The notes beneath the pieces were generated by a model that saw only the letters and a list, made by a program, of their open reading frames with translations, searched no databases and was not told where the DNA came from. Source: Phytoplasma sp. (lineage in GTDB: Bacteria > Bacillota_I > Bacilli_A > Acholeplasmatales > Acholeplasmataceae). Taken from it: a DNA stretch of 37,904 nucleotides. Position numbers and translations under genes: made by a program. The stretch covers positions 1-37,904 of the forward strand of contig JAAYQV010000086.1 in NCBI GenBank assembly GCA_012519065.1, given 5' to 3'. The first letter of the stretch is position 1. Every line of letters starts with the position of its first letter. Below, one piece after another: positions 23,799 through 31,759 of this stretch.

Positions 23799-24074
23799 TT
23801 ATTTTACAGCATCCTTTAATAATTTACCTGCTCTAAAAGCTGGTGTTTTTTGAGCTGGAACAACGATCTCTTCACCTGTTCTCGGATTTTTACCACGACG
23901 CTCAACTCTGTTTCTTACTTCAAAAGTACCGAAACCTGTTACTACTACTTTTTCTTCACGTTCTGCTAATGTCTCTGTGACTACATCGATGAAAGCTTGA
24001 ACAACATCTCCAGCTAATACTTGTGTAACGCCAACTCTTTCAGCGATTAATGCTACTAATTCAGTTTTGTTCAT
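23799..24074 (-). CDS. hup: DNA-binding protein HU
   Basis: HU is the abundant nucleoid protein that bends DNA as a dimer. The 91-aa product is full length. It has the dimerisation helices (MNKTELVALIAERVGV...), the VVTGFGTFEVR beta segment and the DNA-binding arm GKNPRTGEEIVVPAQKTPAFRAG. The SD is AGGAGG at 7 nt. It has a strong promoter of its own (24101-24129) and a terminator, as expected for a highly expressed monocistronic gene. It lies after gpsA at the end of the rluB-cmk-rpsA-der-gpsA block, a Firmicute arrangement. Confidence 0.97.
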   Translation of the reverse strand: MNKTELVALIAERVGVTQVLAGDVVQAFIDVVTETLAEREEKVVVTGFGTFEVRNRVERRGKNPRTGEEIVVPAQKTPAFRAGKLLKDAVK

Positions 24075-24100
24075 ATAATGGCCTCCTAATCTTTTAATTT

Positions 24101-24129
24101 ATTATAACATAGAGATTTTTATTTGGCAA
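24101..24129 (-). promoter_or_regulatory. Promoter of hup
   Basis: On the minus strand there is a -35 TTGCCA (24124-24129), a 17-nt spacer ending TGT and a -10 TATAAT (24101-24106). Both hexamers and the extended -10 are good, so this should be a strong promoter. Confidence 0.85.
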
Positions 24130-24136
24130 TAAAACT

Positions 24137-25132
24137 TTAAATTAGTTTTTCCTCTTTTAAATCCCTGGTTAGTAACTGGATGACTGCTTCTTGAATGGGC
24201 TTATGCTCAAATAAAACGCCATAAGCCATTTGTATGATTGGTAATTCTACTTGATGTTTCTGTGATAATTGATATAAGGCCTCAATAGTTCTAATACCTT
24301 CAACTGTTTGAAGAGAACTTAAAACAGCTTCCTTTGGATCTAATCCTTGGCCTATTTTTTTGCCTGCTGTAAAGTTTCTTGAGTGTTCACTTGAAGCTGT
24401 GACAATCAAATCACCAATACCTGTTAGTCCAAAAGCAGTTTCTGTTTGTCCACCCATGAATTTAACTACTCTAATGACTTCTAAAATACCACGGGTTATC
24501 AGTGCAGCTCTAGCGTTTTCTCCTAAACCATAACCACTTAAGACCCCACTGATGACTGCAATAGCGTTTTTAACCGCTCCTGCTACCTCACAACCAATAA
24601 GATCGCATGAAGTATATACTCTCATATATAAGTCATTTGAAAATAGTGTTTGAACGGTAACAGCAAAATCTTTGTTTTCAGAGGCAGCTGTTAATAAGGT
24701 TAATTTTCTTAAAATAACTTCTTCTGCGTGTGACGGTCCAGTTAAAACCGCATAATCTTTAATATATTCACTTTTAATTTCTTCTGCAACAATTTCACTA
24801 ACTCTTTTAAACGTTTCTGGCTCAATACCTTTTGAAACGTTAATAAATGATTTAGGTTCAGTCAGTAATTGATTCATTTCTTTTAAAACATTTCTCATCA
24901 CCTTAGTTGGAACCGAGAGCATGATAACATTTGAAAAATCTAACGCTTCCTTAAGGTTGTTCGTTGCTTTTGATTTTTCTAATTTCATGTCAAAAAAGGG
25001 ATGTATGCCACGATTAATTTTATCTACATGGTCTAAATTGATGTCATAAATAAGGATCTCATGCCCATTATCTGTCAATACTTGACCAAGGGTTGATCCC
25101 CATGACCCTCCACCAATAATGCTTACTTTCAT
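24137..25132 (-). CDS. gpsA: Glycerol-3-phosphate dehydrogenase [NAD(P)+]
   Basis: GpsA reduces dihydroxyacetone phosphate to sn-glycerol 3-phosphate, the backbone for phospholipids. The 331-aa product has the Rossmann motif IIGGGSWGSTLG (5-16), VSKGIE, the LTGPSHAEEV substrate segment, GAVKNAIAV with the catalytic lysine near 189, and GLTGIGDL. Length is normal. It starts 3 nt after the der stop, with GGAG within the end of der, so the two are translated from one message. In Bacillus engA (der) and gpsA are also neighbours. Confidence 0.96.
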   Translation of the reverse strand: MKVSIIGGGSWGSTLGQVLTDNGHEILIYDINLDHVDKINRGIHPFFDMKLEKSKATNNLKEALDFSNVIMLSVPTKVMRNVLKEMNQLLTEPKSFINVSKGIEPETFKRVSEIVAEEIKSEYIKDYAVLTGPSHAEEVILRKLTLLTAASENKDFAVTVQTLFSNDLYMRVYTSCDLIGCEVAGAVKNAIAVISGVLSGYGLGENARAALITRGILEVIRVVKFMGGQTETAFGLTGIGDLIVTASSEHSRNFTAGKKIGQGLDPKEAVLSSLQTVEGIRTIEALYQLSQKHQVELPIIQMAYGVLFEHKPIQEAVIQLLTRDLKEEKLI

Positions 25133-25135
25133 CGA

Positions 25136-26443
25136 TTAGGACTCCTTTTTTCTAATTAATAGTTTAATTGGCGTTCCTTGGAAGTCGAAAGCCTTTCTAA
25201 ATTGATTGAGTAAGTATCTTTCATAAGAAAAATGTACAAAATCAGGATTGTTTACAAACACGACAAATGTCGGTGGTTTGGTTGATACTTGGGTCATATA
25301 ATTAAATTTAGCTCTTCCTTTATTAAATAATGGAGCTGGAAACATTGCAACTGCATCTTGTAATACATCGTTTAAGACGCTAGTTGTAAATTCTTTACTA
25401 TAGTTTTCATAAGCTAATTCTAATGCTGGGAATAGTGTTTGAATTCTTTCTTTATGTAATGCAGAGACAAAAACAATTGGAGCATAATCTAAAAATTTAA
25501 ATTCATCTCTAATTTTTTGTTCAAATCGTTTCATGGTTTTATCATCTTTAACTACTGCATCCCATTTATTAACAATGATGATACATGATTTATAATTCTC
25601 AACAATATAGCCTGCAACGTTTTTATCTTGCTCAACAATGCCTTCTTCGCCATCTAAAACCAAACAAGCAACATCTGATCTTTCAATAGCACTTAAAGCT
25701 CTTAAAACACTATATTTATCCGTGCTTTCATACACTTTACCACGCTTTTTAATTCCCGCTGTATCAATTACTACATAGTCTCTTCTATTTCTTTTAAACG
25801 GTGTGTCTATAGCATCTGTGGTTGTTCCTGAAATGTCAGAAACAATGACTCTTTCTTGTGCTAAAATGGCGTTAGTTAAACTTGATTTACCAACGTTTGG
25901 TCTTCCTACTAAAGAAAATTTGATGGTATCTTTGTCATATACAATATCATCTTCTGTATGGTAGGATATGATTTTATCTAATAAATCCCCTATGCCTATA
26001 CCATGGTTGGTACTAACTGGAATAGGTTCATCAAAACCTAACGCATAAAATTCATACGTGTTTGCTACCAATGATAAATCATCGATTTTATTAACTGCTA
26101 AAATAACAGGTTTCTCTGTTTTATATAATAGTTTTGCAATATAGTGATCGCTATCTGTAAGACCGATTTGTCCGTCAACAACAAATACAATAACATCTGC
26201 TTCATCCATTGCAACTTCTGCCTGTTCTTTAATTTGAGTTAAAAAAGGGGCATCTCCTATTTCAATTCCCCCTGTGTCAATTACACTAAAACCTTTGGTT
26301 AACCATTCGGCATGTGCATATATTCTATCTCTAGTGACTCCCGCTTTGTCATCAGTAATCGAAAGTCTCTCACCGATGATTCGGTTAAAGAGACTTGATT
26401 TTCCGACATTAGGGCGTCCTACTATTGCTACTTTAAACGCCAT
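25136..26443 (-). CDS. der: Ribosome-assembly GTPase Der (EngA)
   Basis: Der is an essential two-G-domain GTPase needed for maturation of the 50S subunit. The 435-aa product has G1 motifs twice ([12 protein letters not shown] near residue 9 and [12 protein letters not shown] near 183). It has two DTGG/DTAG motifs ([17 protein letters not shown]), two NKxD motifs (NKIDDL, NKWDAV) and a C-terminal KH-like domain. The ATG at 26443 begins [12 protein letters not shown] as in the family and has AGG at 8 nt. The longer open frame upstream is not supported. It follows rpsA after 13 nt. Confidence 0.96.
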   Translation of the reverse strand: MAFKVAIVGRPNVGKSSLFNRIIGERLSITDDKAGVTRDRIYAHAEWLTKGFSVIDTGGIEIGDAPFLTQIKEQAEVAMDEADVIVFVVDGQIGLTDSDHYIAKLLYKTEKPVILAVNKIDDLSLVANTYEFYALGFDEPIPVSTNHGIGIGDLLDKIISYHTEDDIVYDKDTIKFSLVGRPNVGKSSLTNAILAQERVIVSDISGTTTDAIDTPFKRNRRDYVVIDTAGIKKRGKVYESTDKYSVLRALSAIERSDVACLVLDGEEGIVEQDKNVAGYIVENYKSCIIIVNKWDAVVKDDKTMKRFEQKIRDEFKFLDYAPIVFVSALHKERIQTLFPALELAYENYSKEFTTSVLNDVLQDAVAMFPAPLFNKGRAKFNYMTQVSTKPPTFVVFVNNPDFVHFSYERYLLNQFRKAFDFQGTPIKLLIRKKES

Positions 26444-26456
26444 ATTAAAACCTACT

Positions 26457-27848
26457 TTATTTTTTGAAGTCTTCGAATAAATCACCTAAAGTGATGCTTT
26501 CAACCTCTTCTTCGTCTTTTAAATATTTTTCATAAGATGCTTTTTCTAAAGCTTCTTGTAATTTTTTAATTGATAATTTTAAAGTCCATTGTGATTTGTT
26601 AAAATCTGTTACAATTGCCTCTACTTTATCATTAACAGCAAAATGATCATCTATTTTAATGTTTTCCATTGAAACTTCATTTGATGGAATTAAACCATCA
26701 ACACCTTCAAAGGCAACAACTAATCCTTCATTATTGATGTCTGTAATTAAAACTTCTACTTTGTCTCCACGTTTTAAATCGATATTTGCCCATGGATTAT
26801 GCTCTAATGTTTTTCTTGATAATTGAATTCTTTCTTTTCCTTTATCAACTGATAAGATTGAAACTTCTATTTCATCATCTATTTTTACATGATCTGCAAA
26901 GTTATCTTCAGGATTCCATGAGTATTCACTTTTATGTAAAAGTCCTCTAACATCTTTAGCTACTTCAACGATTAGACCAAATGGTAATTTTTGTACCACA
27001 ATGCCTTTTACAGTAGTCCCTTTTTTGTTTTCGCTAGCAAATACTTCAAATGGTGTTTTTTGTAAAGCCTTCATAGATAAGTCTAGACGATTGCCTTCTT
27101 TTTTAATTACTTTAACTTCAACAGTTTCACCTAATTTTAAGACATCTTCAATTTTATCTATTCTATAGTGGCTGATTTGAGAAATTCTTAACATACCTAC
27201 AACATGATTAAACTTAATGGATGCTGCATGAGGTTCTAATCTATCTACAACCCCTTTTAGGATATCTCCTGTTTGAATATTATCTAATTCATTTTGTCTG
27301 GCTTCTTGTCTTTTTTCAAATGCTTCTTGGCGTAGTTTTTCAAAAATTGGTTTTCTACTTGCAATTAACTTTAATCTTGGTTTGAGTTTAAATTCTTCAA
27401 TAACAATATCTAATTTTTTGTTAATTAAAGTATCTACCTTATCAATTAAATCAAAGTCTAGTAGTGAATATGGTAAAAACAAGTCATATCCTTCATATTT
27501 AACGATAAGACCTTTTTCTTTTGCTTCTGTAACTAATGCAGTAACTACTTCTTTTGATTCATATTTTTCTTTTAATTTTTCTAATTTTAATTCTTTGATT
27601 AAAGGTAATCTTGAAAGTAAAATCATACTTGATTCATCACCTTCAGATATTTTCATTATTTTGGCGCGGACAACATCGCCTACTTTAACTAATCCTTCAA
27701 AAGTAGTTGGTGCAGGAATATCATATTCATTTAAGTAAATAGTACCTTCTGTCATAAAATTTAAATCTAAATAGATAACATTAGCATCTACTTTGACAAC
27801 TTTACTTTCTACAATTTGTCCTTTTTTTGGAATTTTAATATCAGTCAT
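26457..27848 (-). CDS. rpsA: S1 RNA-binding domain protein (ribosomal protein S1 homologue)
   Basis: The 463-aa protein contains about five S1/OB-fold repeats. Clear cores include [20 protein letters not shown] (10-29), [40 protein letters not shown] and [20 protein letters not shown]. Firmicute homologues (YpfD) are shorter than the six-domain E. coli S1 and their attachment to the ribosome is weaker, so rpsA is the usual label rather than proof of S1 function. It overlaps the 3' end of cmk by 8 nt, with AAGGAG about 10 nt before the ATG. The order cmk-rpsA-der-gpsA is conserved in Firmicutes. Confidence 0.92.
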   Translation of the reverse strand: MTDIKIPKKGQIVESKVVKVDANVIYLDLNFMTEGTIYLNEYDIPAPTTFEGLVKVGDVVRAKIMKISEGDESSMILLSRLPLIKELKLEKLKEKYESKEVVTALVTEAKEKGLIVKYEGYDLFLPYSLLDFDLIDKVDTLINKKLDIVIEEFKLKPRLKLIASRKPIFEKLRQEAFEKRQEARQNELDNIQTGDILKGVVDRLEPHAASIKFNHVVGMLRISQISHYRIDKIEDVLKLGETVEVKVIKKEGNRLDLSMKALQKTPFEVFASENKKGTTVKGIVVQKLPFGLIVEVAKDVRGLLHKSEYSWNPEDNFADHVKIDDEIEVSILSVDKGKERIQLSRKTLEHNPWANIDLKRGDKVEVLITDINNEGLVVAFEGVDGLIPSNEVSMENIKIDDHFAVNDKVEAIVTDFNKSQWTLKLSIKKLQEALEKASYEKYLKDEEEVESITLGDLFEDFKK

Positions 27849-28509
27849 TTTTTTCTTGCTCCTTCAATTTTATTAGTTGGACTATTTTTTCAACAACTTC
27901 TTCTATTGAATAATTTGTTGTATCAATCTCAATGGCATCATCTGCTTTGCGCAACGGTGACTCCTTACGTGTTGAATCTTTTTGATCACGTCTTTTAATT
28001 TCCTCAATCACTTGATCAATTTGATTACTACTTCCCTTATTTGTTTGTTCTTTGTGTCTTCTTTTGGCTCTTTCTTCTACATGAGCAGTTAAAAAGATTT
28101 TTAAGTCTGCATTCGGGATAACCACTGTACCTATATCTCTACCGTCCATAATGATATTCCCATTAGAAATAGTTTTTTGTTGTGCTTCAACCAATTTTTT
28201 TCTAACATAAGGAAATGATGATACTAAAGAAACGTGCTGATTAATCTCTTTTCCCCTGATTTCTTCAGTGACATCTTTATTATCAATAAAAATCTTGTTA
28301 TCTTTATATTCAATATATACATCTTCTAAAAACATATATGAATTTTCATCATTTAAATCTAGACCTTTTTTTAAGGCATATAAGGTAACGGCTCGATACA
28401 TTGCTCCTGTATCAACATGCGTCCATCCTAAATAATTTGCCAGCCGTGAACTAATCGTGCTTTTCCCTGAACCCGCCGGTCCATCGATTGCAAGTTTAAA
28501 TCCTCCCAT
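27841..28509 (-). CDS. cmk: Cytidylate kinase
   Basis: Cmk phosphorylates CMP and dCMP with ATP. The 222-aa product has the P-loop DGPAGSGKST (9-18), HVDTGAMYRA, IMDGRDIGTVVIP and RRDQKDSTRKESPLRKADDA, all family hallmarks. Length is normal. I start at ATG 28509 because GGAGG lies 6 nt upstream. The in-frame ATG at 28521 overlaps that SD. It has an extended -10 at 28530-28538 and overlaps rpsA at its end. Confidence 0.96.
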   Translation of the reverse strand: MGGFKLAIDGPAGSGKSTISSRLANYLGWTHVDTGAMYRAVTLYALKKGLDLNDENSYMFLEDVYIEYKDNKIFIDNKDVTEEIRGKEINQHVSLVSSFPYVRKKLVEAQQKTISNGNIIMDGRDIGTVVIPNADLKIFLTAHVEERAKRRHKEQTNKGSSNQIDQVIEEIKRRDQKDSTRKESPLRKADDAIEIDTTNYSIEEVVEKIVQLIKLKEQEKND

Positions 28510-28529
28510 ATGATCCTCCATCTTTATTT

Positions 28530-28538
28530 ATTATACCA
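28530..28538 (-). promoter_or_regulatory. Extended -10 of the cmk operon
   Basis: The minus strand reads TGGTATAAT, 20 nt before the cmk ATG at 28509. The -35 region is poor (TGGCAT). rluB transcription may also read in, as no terminator separates the genes. Confidence 0.55.
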
Positions 28539-28569
28539 TTTTTTATGTTTTTATGCCATTTTGATCCTT

Positions 28570-29289
28570 TTAAAGATTCTTAAGCATTTTTATTTCATGC
28601 ACCTTTAGTTCTCTATATGCACCTCTTTGAACACCTTCTAATGTTAAAAAAGCATATTGATCTCTAGTTAGTTTTTTTACTGGGTGTCCAATAGCATCCA
28701 TCATTTTACGAACCTGTTTGTTTCTTCCTTCGGTAATAACTATTCTAATTAATGTAGATTGATTGGCTTTATCCAAGCTCATTAATTGTACTTCTTTAGG
28801 AATGGCCAAATAGTCTTTATCAATGATGACCCCTTTTCTTAGGTTTCTAATTTTTTCTTTAATGACTATCCCTTCTACTCTTGCTAAATACTGCTTTGGA
28901 ATATTTGAAGAGGGGTGAGTCAGTTTTCTTGTTAACTCTCCATCGTTAGTTACAAGCAGTAATCCAGCAGTATCGTAATCTAATCTACCTACAGGATAAA
29001 TACGATCATTTTTATGTTCTGGTTTAAATAAATCTAGTATCGTTCTTCTATTTTTATCATCTGATACAGTCGATAAATAGCCCGTAGGTTTATTTAGTAA
29101 ATAGTATTTAAAATCTGCTCTTTGGATGGCTACACCATCTACTGTAATAAGGTCTTTTTTTGATACTTTAAAACCCAGTTCAGAAACAATGACGCCGTTT
29201 ACTGATACTCTTTTTTCTAAAATTAATTGTTCTGATTTTCTTCTTGAGGCTACATTAGATTGCGCCAAGACTTTTTGTAAACGTTCCAT
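28570..29289 (-). CDS. rluB: 23S rRNA pseudouridine synthase (RluB/RsuA family)
   Basis: The 239-aa protein has an N-terminal S4 RNA-binding domain (MERLQKVLAQ...ASRRKSEQLI) followed by the RsuA/RluB catalytic domain. The catalytic aspartate lies in GRLDYDTAGLLLVTNDGEL. RKLTHPSS, KQYLARVEG and EGRNKQVRKM are conserved. Position next to cmk as in Bacillus favours RluB, which modifies 23S rRNA, over RsuA, which modifies 16S, but the two cannot be separated with certainty by eye. ATG 29289 has GGTGAT just upstream. The longer frame is not supported. Confidence 0.92.
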   Translation of the reverse strand: MERLQKVLAQSNVASRRKSEQLILEKRVSVNGVIVSELGFKVSKKDLITVDGVAIQRADFKYYLLNKPTGYLSTVSDDKNRRTILDLFKPEHKNDRIYPVGRLDYDTAGLLLVTNDGELTRKLTHPSSNIPKQYLARVEGIVIKEKIRNLRKGVIIDKDYLAIPKEVQLMSLDKANQSTLIRIVITEGRNKQVRKMMDAIGHPVKKLTRDQYAFLTLEGVQRGAYRELKVHEIKMLKNL

Positions 29290-29304
29290 TATATCACCGT
29301 TAAT

Positions 29305-29313
29305 ATTATAGCA
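29305..29313 (-). promoter_or_regulatory. Extended -10 of rluB
   Basis: The minus strand reads TGCTATAAT, 15 nt before the rluB ATG. No consensus -35 stands at 17 nt. The TTGAGT found upstream is only 12 nt away. Confidence 0.55.
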
Positions 29314-29332
29314 TATTTTAAGACTCAATTTG

Positions 29333-29366
29333 TTACAAAAAAATAAAAACCTATTTTTAGGCTTTT
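29333..29366 (-). terminator. Terminator after efp
   Basis: A 9-bp stem with one G-U pair (29345-29353 with 29358-29366, loop of 4) lies 16 nt after the efp stop and is followed on the minus strand by a T-rich tract. Confidence 0.7.
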
Positions 29367-29381
29367 ATTATCTTTTTATGA

Positions 29382-29945
29382 TTATTTTTCTCTAGATACG
29401 TAAGTTCCTTCAACTGTATTGACAATGATTTTCTCACCTTCAGAGATGAAAAGTGGTACTTTGATAACGGTACCAGTTTCTAAGGTTGCATCCTTCATTG
29501 CATTAGTTTTGGTATCACCTTTAACCCCTGGTACTGTTTCTATAACCGTTAAGGCTAGTTTTTCAGGAAGTGAAACACCTAAAACTTCTGAGTTGTTAAA
29601 AAACATAATTTCAACAGTTAAACCTTCATACATATATTTCAATTCTTGTTCAATTTGCTTGTAGGATAACTCAATTTGTTCATATGTTTCAGTGTTCATA
29701 AAAACATATTGATCACCTGCTGCATATAAGTATTGCATTGGGACTTTATCAATTTGTGCTCTTGCCACTTTGGTTCCTGCATTAAATGTGTGATCAATCA
29801 CACTTCCGGTTCTTAAGTTACGTAGTTTGCTTCTAACAAATGCTGCTCCTTTTCCTGGTTTAACATGCAAAAACTCTATGACTTGGAAAATATTTCCATC
29901 AAACTCAATGGTTTGTCCTGTTTTAAAATCATTTACACTGATCAT
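29382..29945 (-). CDS. efp: Translation elongation factor P
   Basis: EF-P binds between the P and E sites and relieves stalling at polyproline stretches. The 187-aa product has the three-domain layout. The modifiable residue is K32 in the loop [10 protein letters not shown], and the C-terminal domain ends with [16 protein letters not shown]. Whether K32 is modified cannot be told, as no EpmA-like or YmfI-like gene is in this window. The SD is AAAGGAG. A clear promoter at 29978-30006 lets it be expressed apart from aroQ, and a terminator follows. Confidence 0.97.
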   Translation of the reverse strand: MISVNDFKTGQTIEFDGNIFQVIEFLHVKPGKGAAFVRSKLRNLRTGSVIDHTFNAGTKVARAQIDKVPMQYLYAAGDQYVFMNTETYEQIELSYKQIEQELKYMYEGLTVEIMFFNNSEVLGVSLPEKLALTVIETVPGVKGDTKTNAMKDATLETGTVIKVPLFISEGEKIIVNTVEGTYVSREK

Positions 29946-29977
29946 TTTTTTACTCCTTTTATTTTAAAATCATTATT

Positions 29978-30006
29978 ATTATACTTTACTTCTTAAGTTT
30001 TGACAA
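29978..30006 (-). promoter_or_regulatory. Promoter of efp
   Basis: On the minus strand there is a -35 TTGTCA (30001-30006), a 17-nt spacer and a -10 TATAAT (29978-29983). The -35 and most of the spacer lie in the last codons of aroQ. Confidence 0.8.
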
Positions 30007-30411
30007 TAAAAAACGAACGGCCTTAAAATAACTTTCTTCTTTTTCACCATAAAAACTTTGATCTACAACATCCTTAATGTAATTGTTTTTTCTAAATGAT
30101 TCCCTTTTGGTAATATCACTAAGATGGATTTCCACCTTTGGAATAGATGCTATTTCAAGAGCATCCCTAATACCTATACTTGTATGGGTATATGCAGCTG
30201 GGTTAATCATGATAGCATCATAATTAGCATATTCTTGTATTTTATCAATAATTAATCCTTCATGATTGCTTTGAAAAAAGGTGAATTGAATTTCAGGGAA
30301 TTGTTCTTCTAATAAAGTGTTTAGCTGTTTTAAAGTCATTTTCCCGTAATGTTTTTCTTCTCTTTTGCCTAGCATATTTAAATTAGGTCCACTAATTGAT
30401 AATATTTTCAT
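29986..30411 (-). CDS. aroQ: Type II 3-dehydroquinate dehydratase
   Basis: AroQ dehydrates 3-dehydroquinate to 3-dehydroshikimate, the third step of the shikimate pathway. The 141-aa product has the type II motifs SGPNLNMLGKRE (7-18, with R17), catalytic Y22, FFQSNHEG (45-52), INPAAYTHTS (69-78) and EIHLSDI (94-100). It starts inside the aroK stop as ATGA, so translation is coupled. efp follows, a pairing also found in Bacillus (yqhS...efp). No other shikimate gene apart from aroK lies in the window. Confidence 0.95.
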   Translation of the reverse strand: MKILSISGPNLNMLGKREEKHYGKMTLKQLNTLLEEQFPEIQFTFFQSNHEGLIIDKIQEYANYDAIMINPAAYTHTSIGIRDALEIASIPKVEIHLSDITKRESFRKNNYIKDVVDQSFYGEKEESYFKAVRFLLSKLKK

Positions 30412-30905
30412 AATAAGCCACCTTCTTTTAAGTGTTGGATGATGCTGTCGGTTGTTTCTTCTGCTTTTCCATTATTTGAAACAATCCAATGGGCAAAATC
30501 TCTATATTTAAAAAATCTTTTTTGATAAATATCTTCTAGGGTATTTGTTTTTAACAATGGTCTGGTTTGATCTTCTTTTAATCTTTTTTTTATGATTTCT
30601 AAATCTGTTTCTAAATAAATCACATAGCCATTTTTCATATATTTCTTATTTTCTTTTTTTGTTACAATCCCACCGCCACAAGAAATAACTGTCTGTTTAA
30701 GATCTATCGTTTTTTCTAGCGCTTTTGATTCTAATCTTCTAAATGTTTCTTCGCCATGTTGACTAAATATTTGGTCAATAAACATCAAACTACTCTTTTC
30801 TATCTCACTGTCTAGATCATGATAATGGTAGTTAAGTTTTTTAGAAAGTAATTGACTGATTGTTGTCTTTCCAGAACCAGGCATACCAATAATATATATT
30901 CTCAT
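30408..30905 (-). CDS. aroK: Shikimate kinase
   Basis: AroK phosphorylates shikimate at the 3-hydroxyl with ATP. The 165-aa product has Walker A GMPGSGKT (7-14), the shikimate-binding aspartate D32 in HDLDSEIE, R57 in TFRRLES, GGG (77-79) and the lid arginine R115 in QTRPLL. These together separate it from adenylate or gluconate kinases. It overlaps miaA upstream and aroQ downstream by 4 nt (ATGA) each. Confidence 0.93.
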   Translation of the reverse strand: MRIYIIGMPGSGKTTISQLLSKKLNYHYHDLDSEIEKSSLMFIDQIFSQHGEETFRRLESKALEKTIDLKQTVISCGGGIVTKKENKKYMKNGYVIYLETDLEIIKKRLKEDQTRPLLKTNTLEDIYQKRFFKYRDFAHWIVSNNGKAEETTDSIIQHLKEGGLL

Positions 30906-31759
30906 GATTTCTCCTTTAAAAAGTTGGTAATCAATTCAATTGCTTGATTTTCTAAATTGTCATCTAAAGCATTTAAAAAATGAGCTTCCATTTGATTTTT
31001 TACCCAAGTTTTTTGTCTTTTTGCAAATTGCATGGTTTTTGTGATAATAAGCTGTTTTGCAGTTTCTAAATCTGTTTTTCCATCTAAATAGTCGCTTAAC
31101 TGGCGATACCCAATAATATTTAAGTTGGCTGTAGGTATTTGTTTGATTCTTTTGACTTCGTCTAAAAAATGAGCTTCCATCATATATTCTAATCTAGTTT
31201 CTACACGTTTTTTTAAAATAGCTCTATCTATATCTAAATAAAGAATACACAAATCATAAATAGGGGTTTTACTGTTTGTTTTTTCTGATCTTTTTTCTCC
31301 TGCTAAAGCCGATTGATAAGCGTTTATGATCTTTGTTTCAGATAGTTTTTGTGTATCTAGTTTAGGATCAAGTTTTTTTAATGCCTCTTTCATTTGTTCT
31401 ACGCTTGGTAATTCTTGTGTTTGTCTCTCATGTAATTGATAATCATATAAGGCGGATTGAATATATAAACCACTGCCACCTACAATTAAGGGTATTTTTA
31501 ATTCCTTAATCTTATTTCTAACTTCTTTTTGATATTCAAAAATAGAAAATGGTTCTCCTGGTTCTTTAATATCTAGTAAGTGATGAGTAATACCTTCCAT
31601 TTCTTCTTTAGTTATTTTTGCAGAACCAATATTGTAATCCTTATAAATTTGAACGGAGTCACCATTGATGATTTCTAAGTTAAAATGCTTAGCTATTTTA
31701 ATAGATAAACTCGTTTTACCTGATGCAGTTGGTCCTGTAATAACAATAACTTTTTTCAT
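30902..31759 (-). CDS. miaA: tRNA dimethylallyltransferase
   Basis: MiaA transfers the dimethylallyl group from DMAPP to N6 of A37 in tRNAs reading UNN codons. The 285-aa product has the P-loop GPTASGKTS (9-17), the catalytic D in NGDSVQIYKDYNIGSAK, HHLLDIKEP, LIVGGSGLYIQ and KTMQFAKRQKTWVKNQ. Length is on the short side of the family, and no zinc-finger extension is present, as normal for bacteria. It is joined by ATGA overlaps to mutL upstream and aroK downstream. mutS-mutL-miaA is a common bacterial order. Confidence 0.96.
   Translation of the reverse strand: MKKVIVITGPTASGKTSLSIKIAKHFNLEIINGDSVQIYKDYNIGSAKITKEEMEGITHHLLDIKEPGEPFSIFEYQKEVRNKIKELKIPLIVGGSGLYIQSALYDYQLHERQTQELPSVEQMKEALKKLDPKLDTQKLSETKIINAYQSALAGEKRSEKTNSKTPIYDLCILYLDIDRAILKKRVETRLEYMMEAHFLDEVKRIKQIPTANLNIIGYRQLSDYLDGKTDLETAKQLIITKTMQFAKRQKTWVKNQMEAHFLNALDDNLENQAIELITNFLKEKS

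Noticed and set aside
27382-27738. 118-codon plus-strand frame inside rpsA
   Set aside because: It is antisense to a well-supported S1-domain protein, low-complexity Ser/Phe-rich, with no SD or promoter.
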